Origin: Phyllobacterium pellucidum
GTDB taxonomy: Bacteria; Pseudomonadota; Alphaproteobacteria; Rhizobiales; Rhizobiaceae
DNA length: 64,000 nt
NCBI RefSeq assembly: GCF_013327855.1
Contig: NZ_JABUMX010000004.1
Span: forward strand, 248,001-312,000
Reading direction: 5' to 3'
Shown here: positions 38,739 to 48,595 of the stretch, piece by piece
Numbering within the stretch: the first letter of the stretch is position 1
How the letters are laid out: each line of letters begins with the position of its first letter
Made by a program: the position numbers and the translations under genes
Notes under the pieces: model-generated
What the model saw: only the letters and a program-made list of their open reading frames with translations
Databases searched by the model: none
Told to the model about the DNA's origin: nothing

Positions 38739-39077
38739 ATGAGCCAAAATGCCGAATTATTGGCGGAGATCGACAGACGGGCATAACGCCCGAAGGCTGC
38801 TGATCTCAATATCCGCCATGTGTCGAAAGAAGTGGAGGACATTCACACGCAGTTCCCACACCGCTGTGAGGAGTATATCAAGAGAAGCTCGAAGAAGCGT
38901 TGCGAAAGAACAGAATGGGGAGGAATCGCGAGTAAAAGCACCTTTCCGCTGTTCGCCGGATCAATGGGCGTCGGGCCTTTACATGACGCTCCGCCACACA
39001 GTGAAAAATATCTATGCCCCTGCCGGACAGGGCTTGATGTATCGGTTTCAAAATCTCACGAAGTTCGTTCCAAGTAA
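38739..39077 (+). pseudogene. Small gene broken by an in-frame stop
   Basis: An AAGGAGAAACGAACG ribosome-binding region precedes ATG 38739 and the reading MSQNAELLAEIDRRA, followed by a TAA at 38784. The same frame stays open for 96 more codons to 39077 and reads as plausible protein (KAADLNIRHVSKEVEDIHTQ). The good start signal and long in-frame continuation suggest a gene with a premature stop. Family not recognised. Confidence 0.4.
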
Positions 39078-39163
39078 TCATAGTGCCATAGATCAAGCAT
39101 ATTTCTGATCATTTCCGTGCATACTCATATACACAACTAATTATCATCCCCATTCGCCTGTGT

Positions 39164-39334
39164 TTACTGCGAGAGCTGCGGATAGACCGGATTCGGTTCG
39201 CCCTCTTGCCACTGGGTGATGACCAGCTCGGAATCGACAGGACGGACTTCCAGGATAAACAAGCCGGTCCGAATTACATCTCCCACCTTACGTTGGTCTA
39301 GGTTTCCGCCGCTTAGAGCGCCGCATTGGATCAC
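39164..39334 (-). CDS. Hypothetical 56-residue protein or gene remnant
   Basis: A minus-strand frame from GTG 39334 with high GC at third positions. It begins VIQCGALSGGNLDQRKVGDV and ends EPNPVYPQLSQ before TAA. An AAAGG stretch nine bases upstream could serve as ribosome-binding site. I do not recognise the family; the codon pattern suggests it is, or recently was, a coding sequence. Confidence 0.35.
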   Translation of the reverse strand: MIQCGALSGGNLDQRKVGDVIRTGLFILEVRPVDSELVITQWQEGEPNPVYPQLSQ

Positions 39335-39597
39335 TAGCTCGTGCCTTTAGTCCTAATTCTCTTGGGACCTAAGTGTTTTTAAAGTCGCAGGACCTTCAGA
39401 ACTATCAAGCTGTCCTGCGCCTCGCCATCATCCGACCATCGAAACTCGTGCCAATCATGTTGACAATCCCGAGCGAATAGCAGGGGCGGTCAAGAAGAAC
39501 CAGATCACGGGACAACGCAACAAGCGTCCGCATAAGCGGTGCGGTCAGAATACGCCATCATGGCGATTTCTGCAGGGGTTAAAGGGAGACTAACAAA

Positions 39598-42500
39598 ATG
39601 GTAAACTATATCCGTTCCGATCTGGACTTCATTCTCGAGCAGATCAAGATCGCCGAAAAGCACGCCGCATACGTTGCCAATCCCAATGATCCGAACGCTG
39701 CGCCGCTCTTCGGTGTGGGCATTGCCGGCCAAGTTGGGTCCGTTCCAGCCTATACACTTAGCCTGGGGCTGCGGACCGTCGACGGTTCTTACAACAACCT
39801 GTTGCCAGGACAAGAAACGTGGGGCTCTGCAGACCTGCCGTTCCCGGAATTGCTTGATCCTGCATATCGCAATGCTGATGGCACCCTGTTCGATCCCGAT
39901 GGTCCCGGGCCGGCTCCGGCGATGCCGACGTCCCCCAACTATAATCCGTCGAACAACCCCAATTCGCTGGTATTCGACTCCAGCCTGCGCACGATCTCCA
40001 ACCTGATCGTTGATCAGACGCTCGGCAACCCCGCGGCTATCATCAAGGGTTTGCAGGTGGGCGGCTTAGTCGCCGCGGACCTTGCTAATGTGGCTCTCGT
40101 GCAGAATATTTATGCCGCCTACAAGCCTTTTGCTGATGCAGAATACCAGGCGCGCGTTGTCATGGAGAACGCAAAATCAGCTGCCAACGCCCTCAGCGAC
40201 GGCGATCCGCTCACGCCGCCGAGTGCCGCCGAACAGGCGGCTCTCGATGCGCTGGCAACGGCGACGGCTGCGCACGATGTCACCGTAACCGATCTTGAAG
40301 CGGCGAGCGTCGTTCGCGATACCGCACTTGAGCCGTTCGGCATCGCCATGGATGGCGAGAACGTCCAGATCACCAACGTCTCGCCCGACGTCGGCCTGTC
40401 GGCTCCGTTCAATTCCTGGTTCACCCTATTCGGCCAGTTCTTCGATCACGGCCTTGACCTTGTAAACAAAGGCGGCAGTGGCACGGTGTTCATTCCGCTA
40501 CAGCCCGATGACCCACTATACGTTGAGGGCAGTCACACCAACTTCATGGTGCTGACGCGCGCTACGGTGGGCCCTGGTGCCGATGGCGTTATGGGAACGG
40601 CCGACGACACGCGTCCAGTCAACACCACGACGCCTTTCGTCGATCAAAACCAGACCTATACTTCGCACGCCTCCCATCAGGTTTTCTTGCGTCAATACGC
40701 AATGGGCGCGGATGGCAAGCCGCACGCTACCGGCAACCTCATTGAAGGTGGTGGCGCGCAGCCGGGTGGTATGGCGACCTGGGCTGATGTCAAGGAACAA
40801 GCCAAGATGCTTGGCATTCTCCTGACCGACCAGGATGTTGGCGCTGTGCCTCTGCTGCGCACCGACGCCTATGGCAACTTCATCCCAAATGCCGCGGGCT
40901 TTGCCCAAATCATTACAGGCGTCGGGACCGATGGCATTCCCAATACTGCAGACGACATCGTTATCTCAGGCACGCTCGACGCGCCGGTGCCGCTGACGGG
41001 TGCAATTCGCATCAATGCGGCATTTCTGGCCGATATCGCCCATGACGCGGTTCCGAACGGCATTGCGGACGGCGACATCGAAATCGGCCTTCAGAACCCC
41101 GGCAACAACCCGGCCGTCTATGATAACGAATTGCTTGATGCGCACTTCATCGCTGGCGACGGCCGCGTGAACGAAAACATCGGTCTCACCGCCGTGCATC
41201 ACATTTTCCACTCCGAACATAACCGGCTTGCCCAGCATACCAAGGAAGTGGTGCTCGCCAGCAAGGATATGGCATTTATCAATGAGTGGCTCGACGTCGA
41301 CCTGACGCAGACGCAGGTCGATGCCATCCCGACGGACCCGATTGCTCTTGCAGCTTATGCCGACACCCTGACCTGGGATGGCGAACGGTTGTTTCAGGCC
41401 GCCAAGTTCGGCACGGAAATGCAGTACCAGCATACCGTGTTCGAGGATTTTGCCCGCAAGATTCAACCCAATATCGATTTCTTCGTGGTGCCTGACGGCT
41501 ATCACGCCGACATCAACCCGGCCATCGTCGCCGAGTTCGCTCACGTGGTTTACCGCTTCGGCCATTCCATGCTGACCGAGCAGATCGACAGGCTCGATGC
41601 CTCGTTCACCAATGATCAGATCAGCCTTATTCAGGGTTTCCTCAATCCGATCGAGTTCGACTCAGGCCACACCATCGCCGACGGCATTGCTGCGGGCGAC
41701 ATCATCCGCGGCATGACGCGCCAGGTCGGCAATGAGATCGACGAGTTCGTCACCAGTGCGCTGCGCAACAACCTGCTCGGCCTGCCCCTCGACTTGGCAA
41801 CCATCAATCTGGCGCGTGGCCGGGATACCGGCGTGCCCTCGCTGAACGCCGCTCGCCGCGATTTCTACGAGGCAAGCTCGCATGCGCCTGAACTCAAGCC
41901 CTACGATAGTTGGGTGGAGTTTGCCGGTAATCTCAAGAATGAAGCCTCCGTCATTAACTTCATGGCGGCTTATGGCCTCCATTCTTCCATCACCGGCGAA
42001 ACGACGATCGAAGGCAAACGCGATGCCGCCATGCTGCTGATCTTCGGCGACATGGATATCGACGGCGATGGCATTGTCGACCTTGCGCCCGCTGACCGCC
42101 TGGATTTCCTCAACGGCACCGGCGCCTGGGCCAATGTCAACGGCATCACCACAACCGGTTTGGACAATATCGACCTGTGGATCGGCGGTCTCGCGGAAAA
42201 GATCCTGCCGTTTGGCGGCATGCTCGGTTCGACCTTCAACTTCGTGTTCGAAGTTCAGCTCGAACAACTTCAGGACGGCGACCGGTTCTACTACCTACAG
42301 CGCCTTGACGGCCTGCATCTGTTGTCTGAAATGGAAAATAACACTTTCGCCAAGATCATCAGCCTCAATGCCGACGCGGGCCACCTTCCTTCGGACGTGT
42401 TCTCAACCCCCGGCCTGATCCTGGAAGTAGACCGGACCAAGCAATGGAACCCCGGCCTCGGCGAAACCGCCGGCGCGGACGGCATACTGCTTGATGACCC

Positions 42501-45500
42501 GACCACGACGAATGTCGATGAATCTGCCGACAATCTCGGTAACGATCCGACTGGGGGCAGCATTTTGACCCCGCTGGTGATCCGCAACAATCCCGCCACC
42601 CCGGGTGCTGACACCAATTACCTGAAATATACCGGCACCGAACACGTTCTGCTTGGCGGCACCGATGGGGAAGATATCCTCATCGGCAGCGAAGGGGACG
42701 ACACGCTGTATGCCGACGGTGGCAATGACCGGCTCGAAGGGGGCTCCGGTAACGACTCTTACTTCGGGGGCGACGGTGACGACATCATCAGCGATCTGTT
42801 CGGCGACGACATCATCCGCTCCGGCGCGGGGCACGATGCGATCAATGCCGGGGCTGGCGTCGATCTGATCGTCGGTGACGCGGGGCAGGACTTCATCATC
42901 CTGGGCGCCGACTTGCTCGACGAAGCCTTTGGCGGCGTCGGCAATGACTTCGTGCTCGGCAGCAAGACCACCGAGCAGACGCTGGGCGGAGAAGGCGACG
43001 ACTGGATCGAGGTGGGAGCGTGGACCGGCGCGGTCGGCGACGATTTCGACGACCAGTTCCAAGCCGACGCGGTCAAGGGGCATGACGTGTTCCATGGCGA
43101 CGGCGGCTTTGACGAGTTCATCGGCGAAGGCGGCGACGATATCTGGTTCGGCAGTCTCGGCCGTGGCAAGTTCGACGGCATGTCCGGCTATGACTGGACT
43201 ACTTATGCCGACATGAACTTCCCTGTCGACGTCGATCTCGCGCGGCAGATCCTCCCCGGCGTACCGGTGCTTCCAGCCAATGTGGCGCTGGATACCTTTA
43301 CCCAAGTGGAAGGTGCCTCGGGCTCCAAATTCGCCGACGTGATCCGCGGCACCGACGTGACCGCCGCAGATGTGCCGACCGAAGGCTTCCGTGGCAGTGC
43401 ACTCGACGCCGAAGGCCTCGCCCTGATCGACGGGCTCCAGCAACTGCTGGTCGGCGCGGGCGCGACCTCGTTCGATGCCGAGGGCAGCTTCGTCGGCGGT
43501 AATATCTTGCTCGGCGGCGACGGCAGCGACCTCATCGAAGGCCGCGGCGGCGATGACATCATCGATGGCGACAAATGGCTGCGGGTGCGCATCGCTGTGA
43601 TGTCCACCTTCGACGCCAATGGTCCGACCGGCAACACGGTGCTTAGTTACCATGACTCAATGAAGACGCTGGTTTCGCAGGTTATGTCCGGAACTATCAA
43701 TCCCGGCCAGCTCAAGATCGTCCGCGATATTGTCTCGACCGGAGATGCCACGCCTGACGTCGACACTGCCGTCTATTCGGACCTGCGTGCCAGTTATTCG
43801 TTCTCGGCCAATGCCGACGGCACGCTGGTGGTTTCCCATACCGGTGGCACCGCGCTTGACGGCACCGACATGCTGCGCAATATCGAACGGTTGCAGTTCA
43901 GCGATGGCACTGCAATCAACGTCATCGTGGGCACGCCGTTCAGCGACAACGGCCTTCCTCCGCAGGGTACCGGGCCATTGAACCAGCCCGCGCTCGACGG
44001 CACGGCACAGGACGACTTGATCATTGGCCTCGCCGGTGCCGACGTCCTCAACGGCAACGCTGGCAACGACATCCTTGTTGGTGGTGCCAACGGTACGGCG
44101 GCGACGACGACGACGACGACGTTTGCCGACAACTTCGAGCAGGGCAACAACAACAACAACAACGGCAACGCGAACTTCGCGTCGAACTGGGTTGAGGCCA
44201 ATGACTCTGGTGGCACGACCAGTGGCCAGATCCGGATTGACGACGGCAACAATGTTCTTCGCTTCTACGGCGGCACGCCGGCTAACGATTACAATGGTGC
44301 GCAGATCACGCGGACCATGAACCTCTCTACCGCCTCAACTGCCACCATCACGTACTCGGCTAATCCGGACGGTCTCGACGCTGGCGAAACCGTAACGGTC
44401 CAGTTCGCGGCCAACGGCACGAACTTCGTAAACCTTCAGACGATCAGTGGTGACGGCAACGCAACCAACTATACCCATACCGTCACCGGTCCATTTGCGG
44501 CAAACGCGGCAATCCGCTTCGTGACCACGGCGATCAACGCGAACGGCGAAGGAGTCAGCATCGACGGCCTTGCCATCAGCTACTCGACAGTTGCTCAAGT
44601 CGCCGGCGTGGATACCCTCAACGGCGGACTCGGGGACGACACCTACTCGTTCAGCCTCGGTGACGGCAACGACACCATTAACGAAGCGGTTAACGCGTCC
44701 AGTGGTGGTACAGCGGATCGGATTTCGATCCTGGCGCCGACCACCGGCATCGATCCAGTGACTCTGTTGCCGATCATGACGATGACGGCGCTAAACGCCA
44801 ATGACAGCAACACCGCGACGACCACCGGCGACCTGGTCATCAACTACGGACTGGCCGCGGGTAATTCGCAAACGATCACGGTGGCCGGCCATTTCAACGG
44901 TGCTAATGCTGAGACGGGTGTCGAACGCATCAACTTCAACGGGGCCACATACGAGGGCTACGCGCTGGGTGCCGAGGATTACCTGATCAACCGGGCGGAC
45001 CCCAACAACACTACCCGCGTCGACCTGACCGGCTCGCTCGTCAACAATTTCGTGGCTGGCGAGAATGGCACCAATGACACCATCACCGGCGGCAGCGGCA
45101 ATGACCTGATCTTCGGCGGCACCGGCAACAATACGCTGAACGGCGGACTTGGCGACGACCTTCTGGTTGGCGGCACTGGCACCGATACGCTGGATGGCGG
45201 CGCTGACCTCGACACCATGGTCGGCCTGGGCGGCAACGACACCTATATCGTCGATGATGTCGGCGATGTGGTGCTCGAAGCCCTCAATGCGGGCACCGAC
45301 ACGGTGGAAACCCTGCTGGCTGCGCTCTCTATCGAACTGATGGCCAATGTCGAAAACCTGACCTATACCGGCGTCGATGCCGACCAGTTCGTCGGTACCG
45401 GCAATGCGGGCAATAACGTAATCAGCGGCGGCGATCTTGCCGATACGCTGAGCGGTCTGGCCGGCAACGACACGCTGCAAGGCGGGCTCGGCGCCGACAC

Positions 45501-48500
45501 GATGACCGGCGGCGACGGCAGCGACGTCTACTTCGTGGACGAAGTTGGCGATGTGGTGACGGAGACCTCCGCGCTGGTGACGGACATCGATCGGGTGGAA
45601 TCCGACGTGACCTTCGTGCTCGGGGCCAATATCGAAAACCTCGACCTCAACGGCGCCAATGCCGACATCAACGGTACGGGTAACGCTCTCAACAATATCA
45701 TCAATGGCAACGACGGCATTAACCAGTTGTTCGGCGGTGGCGGTAACGATACCCTTGCCGGCAATGACGGCAATGACCTGCTCGACGGCGGCGAGGGTAA
45801 TGACATCCTCAATGGCGGCGACGACAACGACACCATTATCGGTGGTGCCGGCAACGACACCATTGACGTCGGCAACGGTTTCAACACCATCGTCTATAAC
45901 GCTGCCGGTTTCGGTGCGGATACGATTGCAAGCTTCGATGCAGCTGGCGGAACTCCCGCAAGTCAGGACCGGATCGATCTCAGCGGGCTCGGGGTCACGG
46001 CGGCGAATTTTGCCCAACGTGTGTTCGAATCCACTTCTGGCGGTAACACGATCATTACAGTGCGTGAGAATGGAGCGGCCTCGGCGATCCAGGGCACGAT
46101 CCAGATCAACGGCGTCACCAACGCCAATATCGATATCACGGACTTCACCCTGGCGGCAGCTGCACCTCCCGTGTTCGGCGTCGGCACTGCTGCCGCCAAC
46201 ACGATTACCGGCAACGCTGCTGCAAATACCATTAATGGCCTCGGGGGCAACGACACTTTGAGTGGTGCCGGCGGCGACGATGTCATCAACGGCGGCGAGG
46301 GTGCAGACGTCCTCAACGGCGGCGATGGCAACGACACGCTCAGTGGAGGAACAAATATTGCCGACGGCACCTATGCAGATACTTTCAGTGCCGTGGCTTA
46401 CAACAACAATAACGGGACGCTCAACTTCGCTGGTAACTGGACAGAGACTGGCGACAACAACTCAGCGACGAATGGCGATATTTTTGTCACCAACAATCAA
46501 CTGAGGTTTGCTGGAACGATCGACACCAATGATTTCATCCAGCGCTCGATCAATCTTACTGGAGCCACTGCACCGACCCTGTCCTTCAATTATCAGGGTA
46601 GCGCCACTGGCGAGACCATCGCTGTTGAAGCATTGAATGGCGGTACTTGGCAGTCTCTCGGGACGCTGGGAGGAGCAACCAGCGGCGCATTCGTCGCCGC
46701 ACTTGATCCGGCCCACTCGGCTATTCGGTTCCGTACGACAAGCGGTTTTGATGCCGCCGAGACGTTCAATATCGACAATGTAACCGTAACTTTGGGTGCC
46801 AACAGCGGTGTCGACACCATCAACGGCGATGCCGGTGACGATACAATCATCTGGAACGCCAATGCGGCGGCTCCGTCCGACGGCCGTGACATCGTCAACG
46901 GTGGTACCGAAAACGCACTTGGCGATACGTTCACGATCAACGGCAACGCTAGCGCCGAAACATACCGCATCTACACACGGCTGGCAGCGACAGCCGCCGG
47001 CATAGCATCGGCGGCGACGGCCGAGATCGTCATCACACGTGCGGTTGGCGCCGGGCCTGCGGTAGTCATCGCTGAATTGGCGGAGATCGAGGAAATCCGC
47101 GTCAACGGCGCTGATCCTTCGGGTGCCACAGGAGCGGCCGGCGGGGACAACTTCGAGATCATCGGTGACTTCTCGGGTACTAGCCTGCGGCTCAACACCA
47201 TCACCATCGATGGTGATGCAGGAGACGACAACATCGATATCACGTCACTCAGCTCGGCTCACCGCATTGTCTTCAAGTCCAATGGCGGTAATGACACTAT
47301 CATCGGAACCCTGCGTCCGCAGGATGTGGTCGAGCTGCCAAATGGGGCCACCATTGCTGATTATGAGGTGACTATCGAAGACGGTGTCACAATAATGACC
47401 AGCGGTGAACATACGATCAAATTCACCGCCCCCGATGGGATGCCGCAGATTGGCAACGACCCGATCGACGATGAAGACGAAGACGACGAAGAAGAAACCG
47501 AACTCCCCGGCGGAAATGACGACGAGGAGGATGAGGACGAAGACGACGACAGCGACGATCATCACAATGGCGGTGGCGGCTCCTGTGATGATGATGACGA
47601 CGATGCTCCGGCACCGGCATCAGACTCGAGCGGAACTGGCGCGCCGGTCATAGGGACAGCCAATGCAGATGTTCTGCTTGGAACGATCAACGGCGAGAAC
47701 ATCATAGCGCTTGGCGGCAATGATACGGTCGTTGGCGGGGGTGGCGCCGATGTCATTCGCGGCGATGAGGGCGATGACTTCATCAGTGCGGAAGGCGGCG
47801 ATGATATCGCTTTCGGCGGTGCGGGAAGCGACGACATCCTCGGCGGAGCGGGTAACGACATGCTCTACGGCGATGCTGGATCAGACCGCATCTTCGGCGA
47901 CGCCGGCAATGATCTGATCGATGCCGGGTCCGGCAACGATACTGCGCATGGCGGAGAAGGTAACGACATGTTCGTTGCCGCATCCGGCGACGGCGACGAC
48001 ACCTACTACGGTGACGCCGGCAGCGATACGCTCGACATGGCTGCAATCACAGCGAACCTCACAGTCGACCTTGGAACGGGCTTTGCGGGCCGGGGAAGTG
48101 CATCGAGCAGTCAATCAGGCAACGACACACTGTGGAACGTCGAGAATGTCGTGACTGGTTCCGGCAACGATACGATCACTGCAAGCAGCGCCGTCAATGT
48201 CATCGACGGTGGCGCGGGCAATGACACCTTCCGCTTCCTCTCTGCAGGGGATGCAGACGGAGATACGATCGCCGGCTTCCAGCCCGGAGACAAGATCGAT
48301 CTTGGTGGTATCGATGCCAATGGCGGCGCGGCCGGGAACCAGTCCTTCACGCTGGTTGCAGGCTCGACACTGAGCGGTGCCGCACAACTGGTTGTCACGC
48401 ATGAAACCCGCGAGGACGGCGAATATACGATCGTCCAGGGCAGCGTCGATGGCGATAGCGGGGCAGAGTTGCGCTTGAGCATCAAGGGCAACCACGACCT

Positions 48501-48525
48501 GACCAACTCGGACTTCCATCTGTAG
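39598..48525 (+). CDS. Giant RTX protein with animal-type heme peroxidase domain (type I secretion substrate)
   Basis: A 2975-residue exported protein. Residues about 240-850 form an animal-type heme peroxidase domain. Aligning by motif to myeloperoxidase as I remember it, Gln280, Asp283 and His284 sit in GQFFDHGLDL; the catalytic Arg523 and Glu526 are in GDGRVNEN; the proximal His656 is in YRFGHSM; and LARGRDTGVPSLNAAR is the conserved family block. Asp283 and Glu526 could form the two haem ester links. From about residue 1017 on follow many GGxGxD calcium-binding RTX blocks, two related jelly-roll-like modules (about 1506-1664 and 2256-2402), and an Asp/Glu-rich linker (about 2620-2680). 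A last RTX block precedes a C-terminus ending LTNSDFHL, typical of type I secretion signals. AAAGGGAG nine bases before ATG sets the start. Related giant peroxidases include the Mn(II)-oxidising MopA of Aurantimonas; the substrate here is unknown. Confidence 0.92.
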   Translation: MVNYIRSDLDFILEQIKIAEKHAAYVANPNDPNAAPLFGVGIAGQVGSVPAYTLSLGLRTVDGSYNNLLPGQETWGSADLPFPELLDPAYRNADGTLFDPDGPGPAPAMPTSPNYNPSNNPNSLVFDSSLRTISNLIVDQTLGNPAAIIKGLQVGGLVAADLANVALVQNIYAAYKPFADAEYQARVVMENAKSAANALSDGDPLTPPSAAEQAALDALATATAAHDVTVTDLEAASVVRDTALEPFGIAMDGENVQITNVSPDVGLSAPFNSWFTLFGQFFDHGLDLVNKGGSGTVFIPLQPDDPLYVEGSHTNFMVLTRATVGPGADGVMGTADDTRPVNTTTPFVDQNQTYTSHASHQVFLRQYAMGADGKPHATGNLIEGGGAQPGGMATWADVKEQAKMLGILLTDQDVGAVPLLRTDAYGNFIPNAAGFAQIITGVGTDGIPNTADDIVISGTLDAPVPLTGAIRINAAFLADIAHDAVPNGIADGDIEIGLQNPGNNPAVYDNELLDAHFIAGDGRVNENIGLTAVHHIFHSEHNRLAQHTKEVVLASKDMAFINEWLDVDLTQTQVDAIPTDPIALAAYADTLTWDGERLFQAAKFGTEMQYQHTVFEDFARKIQPNIDFFVVPDGYHADINPAIVAEFAHVVYRFGHSMLTEQIDRLDASFTNDQISLIQGFLNPIEFDSGHTIADGIAAGDIIRGMTRQVGNEIDEFVTSALRNNLLGLPLDLATINLARGRDTGVPSLNAARRDFYEASSHAPELKPYDSWVEFAGNLKNEASVINFMAAYGLHSSITGETTIEGKRDAAMLLIFGDMDIDGDGIVDLAPADRLDFLNGTGAWANVNGITTTGLDNIDLWIGGLAEKILPFGGMLGSTFNFVFEVQLEQLQDGDRFYYLQRLDGLHLLSEMENNTFAKIISLNADAGHLPSDVFSTPGLILEVDRTKQWNPGLGETAGADGILLDDPTTTNVDESADNLGNDPTGGSILTPLVIRNNPATPGADTNYLKYTGTEHVLLGGTDGEDILIGSEGDDTLYADGGNDRLEGGSGNDSYFGGDGDDIISDLFGDDIIRSGAGHDAINAGAGVDLIVGDAGQDFIILGADLLDEAFGGVGNDFVLGSKTTEQTLGGEGDDWIEVGAWTGAVGDDFDDQFQADAVKGHDVFHGDGGFDEFIGEGGDDIWFGSLGRGKFDGMSGYDWTTYADMNFPVDVDLARQILPGVPVLPANVALDTFTQVEGASGSKFADVIRGTDVTAADVPTEGFRGSALDAEGLALIDGLQQLLVGAGATSFDAEGSFVGGNILLGGDGSDLIEGRGGDDIIDGDKWLRVRIAVMSTFDANGPTGNTVLSYHDSMKTLVSQVMSGTINPGQLKIVRDIVSTGDATPDVDTAVYSDLRASYSFSANADGTLVVSHTGGTALDGTDMLRNIERLQFSDGTAINVIVGTPFSDNGLPPQGTGPLNQPALDGTAQDDLIIGLAGADVLNGNAGNDILVGGANGTAATTTTTTFADNFEQGNNNNNNGNANFASNWVEANDSGGTTSGQIRIDDGNNVLRFYGGTPANDYNGAQITRTMNLSTASTATITYSANPDGLDAGETVTVQFAANGTNFVNLQTISGDGNATNYTHTVTGPFAANAAIRFVTTAINANGEGVSIDGLAISYSTVAQVAGVDTLNGGLGDDTYSFSLGDGNDTINEAVNASSGGTADRISILAPTTGIDPVTLLPIMTMTALNANDSNTATTTGDLVINYGLAAGNSQTITVAGHFNGANAETGVERINFNGATYEGYALGAEDYLINRADPNNTTRVDLTGSLVNNFVAGENGTNDTITGGSGNDLIFGGTGNNTLNGGLGDDLLVGGTGTDTLDGGADLDTMVGLGGNDTYIVDDVGDVVLEALNAGTDTVETLLAALSIELMANVENLTYTGVDADQFVGTGNAGNNVISGGDLADTLSGLAGNDTLQGGLGADTMTGGDGSDVYFVDEVGDVVTETSALVTDIDRVESDVTFVLGANIENLDLNGANADINGTGNALNNIINGNDGINQLFGGGGNDTLAGNDGNDLLDGGEGNDILNGGDDNDTIIGGAGNDTIDVGNGFNTIVYNAAGFGADTIASFDAAGGTPASQDRIDLSGLGVTAANFAQRVFESTSGGNTIITVRENGAASAIQGTIQINGVTNANIDITDFTLAAAAPPVFGVGTAAANTITGNAAANTINGLGGNDTLSGAGGDDVINGGEGADVLNGGDGNDTLSGGTNIADGTYADTFSAVAYNNNNGTLNFAGNWTETGDNNSATNGDIFVTNNQLRFAGTIDTNDFIQRSINLTGATAPTLSFNYQGSATGETIAVEALNGGTWQSLGTLGGATSGAFVAALDPAHSAIRFRTTSGFDAAETFNIDNVTVTLGANSGVDTINGDAGDDTIIWNANAAAPSDGRDIVNGGTENALGDTFTINGNASAETYRIYTRLAATAAGIASAATAEIVITRAVGAGPAVVIAELAEIEEIRVNGADPSGATGAAGGDNFEIIGDFSGTSLRLNTITIDGDAGDDNIDITSLSSAHRIVFKSNGGNDTIIGTLRPQDVVELPNGATIADYEVTIEDGVTIMTSGEHTIKFTAPDGMPQIGNDPIDDEDEDDEEETELPGGNDDEEDEDEDDDSDDHHNGGGGSCDDDDDDAPAPASDSSGTGAPVIGTANADVLLGTINGENIIALGGNDTVVGGGGADVIRGDEGDDFISAEGGDDIAFGGAGSDDILGGAGNDMLYGDAGSDRIFGDAGNDLIDAGSGNDTAHGGEGNDMFVAASGDGDDTYYGDAGSDTLDMAAITANLTVDLGTGFAGRGSASSSQSGNDTLWNVENVVTGSGNDTITASSAVNVIDGGAGNDTFRFLSAGDADGDTIAGFQPGDKIDLGGIDANGGAAGNQSFTLVAGSTLSGAAQLVVTHETREDGEYTIVQGSVDGDSGAELRLSIKGNHDLTNSDFHL

Positions 48526-48537
48526 TCCGAGAACCGA

Positions 48538-48564
48538 CGGCGAGCCGCAACAACCGGCTCGCCG
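48538..48564. terminator. Hairpin after the giant RTX gene
   Basis: A perfect 10-bp stem (CGGCGAGCCG at 48538-48547, complement at 48555-48564) with a 7-base loop lies 13 bases past the RTX peroxidase stop. No T-run follows directly, so it may act as a partial terminator or 3' stabiliser, making the substrate in excess over its exporter. Confidence 0.6.
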
Positions 48565-48595
48565 CCCTATACAAATATAAAAAAGGGGGCTTGAA

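Noticed and set aside
41191-41230. Apparent loss of the catalytic Arg in the peroxidase (Ser before EHNR)
   Set aside because: The catalytic Arg is in the upstream GDGR motif (Arg523), which is intact; the EHNR region is a different conserved block.
42403-46017. Long minus-strand frames (416 and 408 codons) inside the giant RTX gene
   Set aside because: They mirror the repetitive GGxGxD codons and have valine/isoleucine-aspartate-rich nonsense sequence.
42650-48500. Regular short DNA repeats resembling a CRISPR array
   Set aside because: The periodicity is 27 bases and follows the protein nonapeptide repeat; repeats are not identical and there are no unique spacers.
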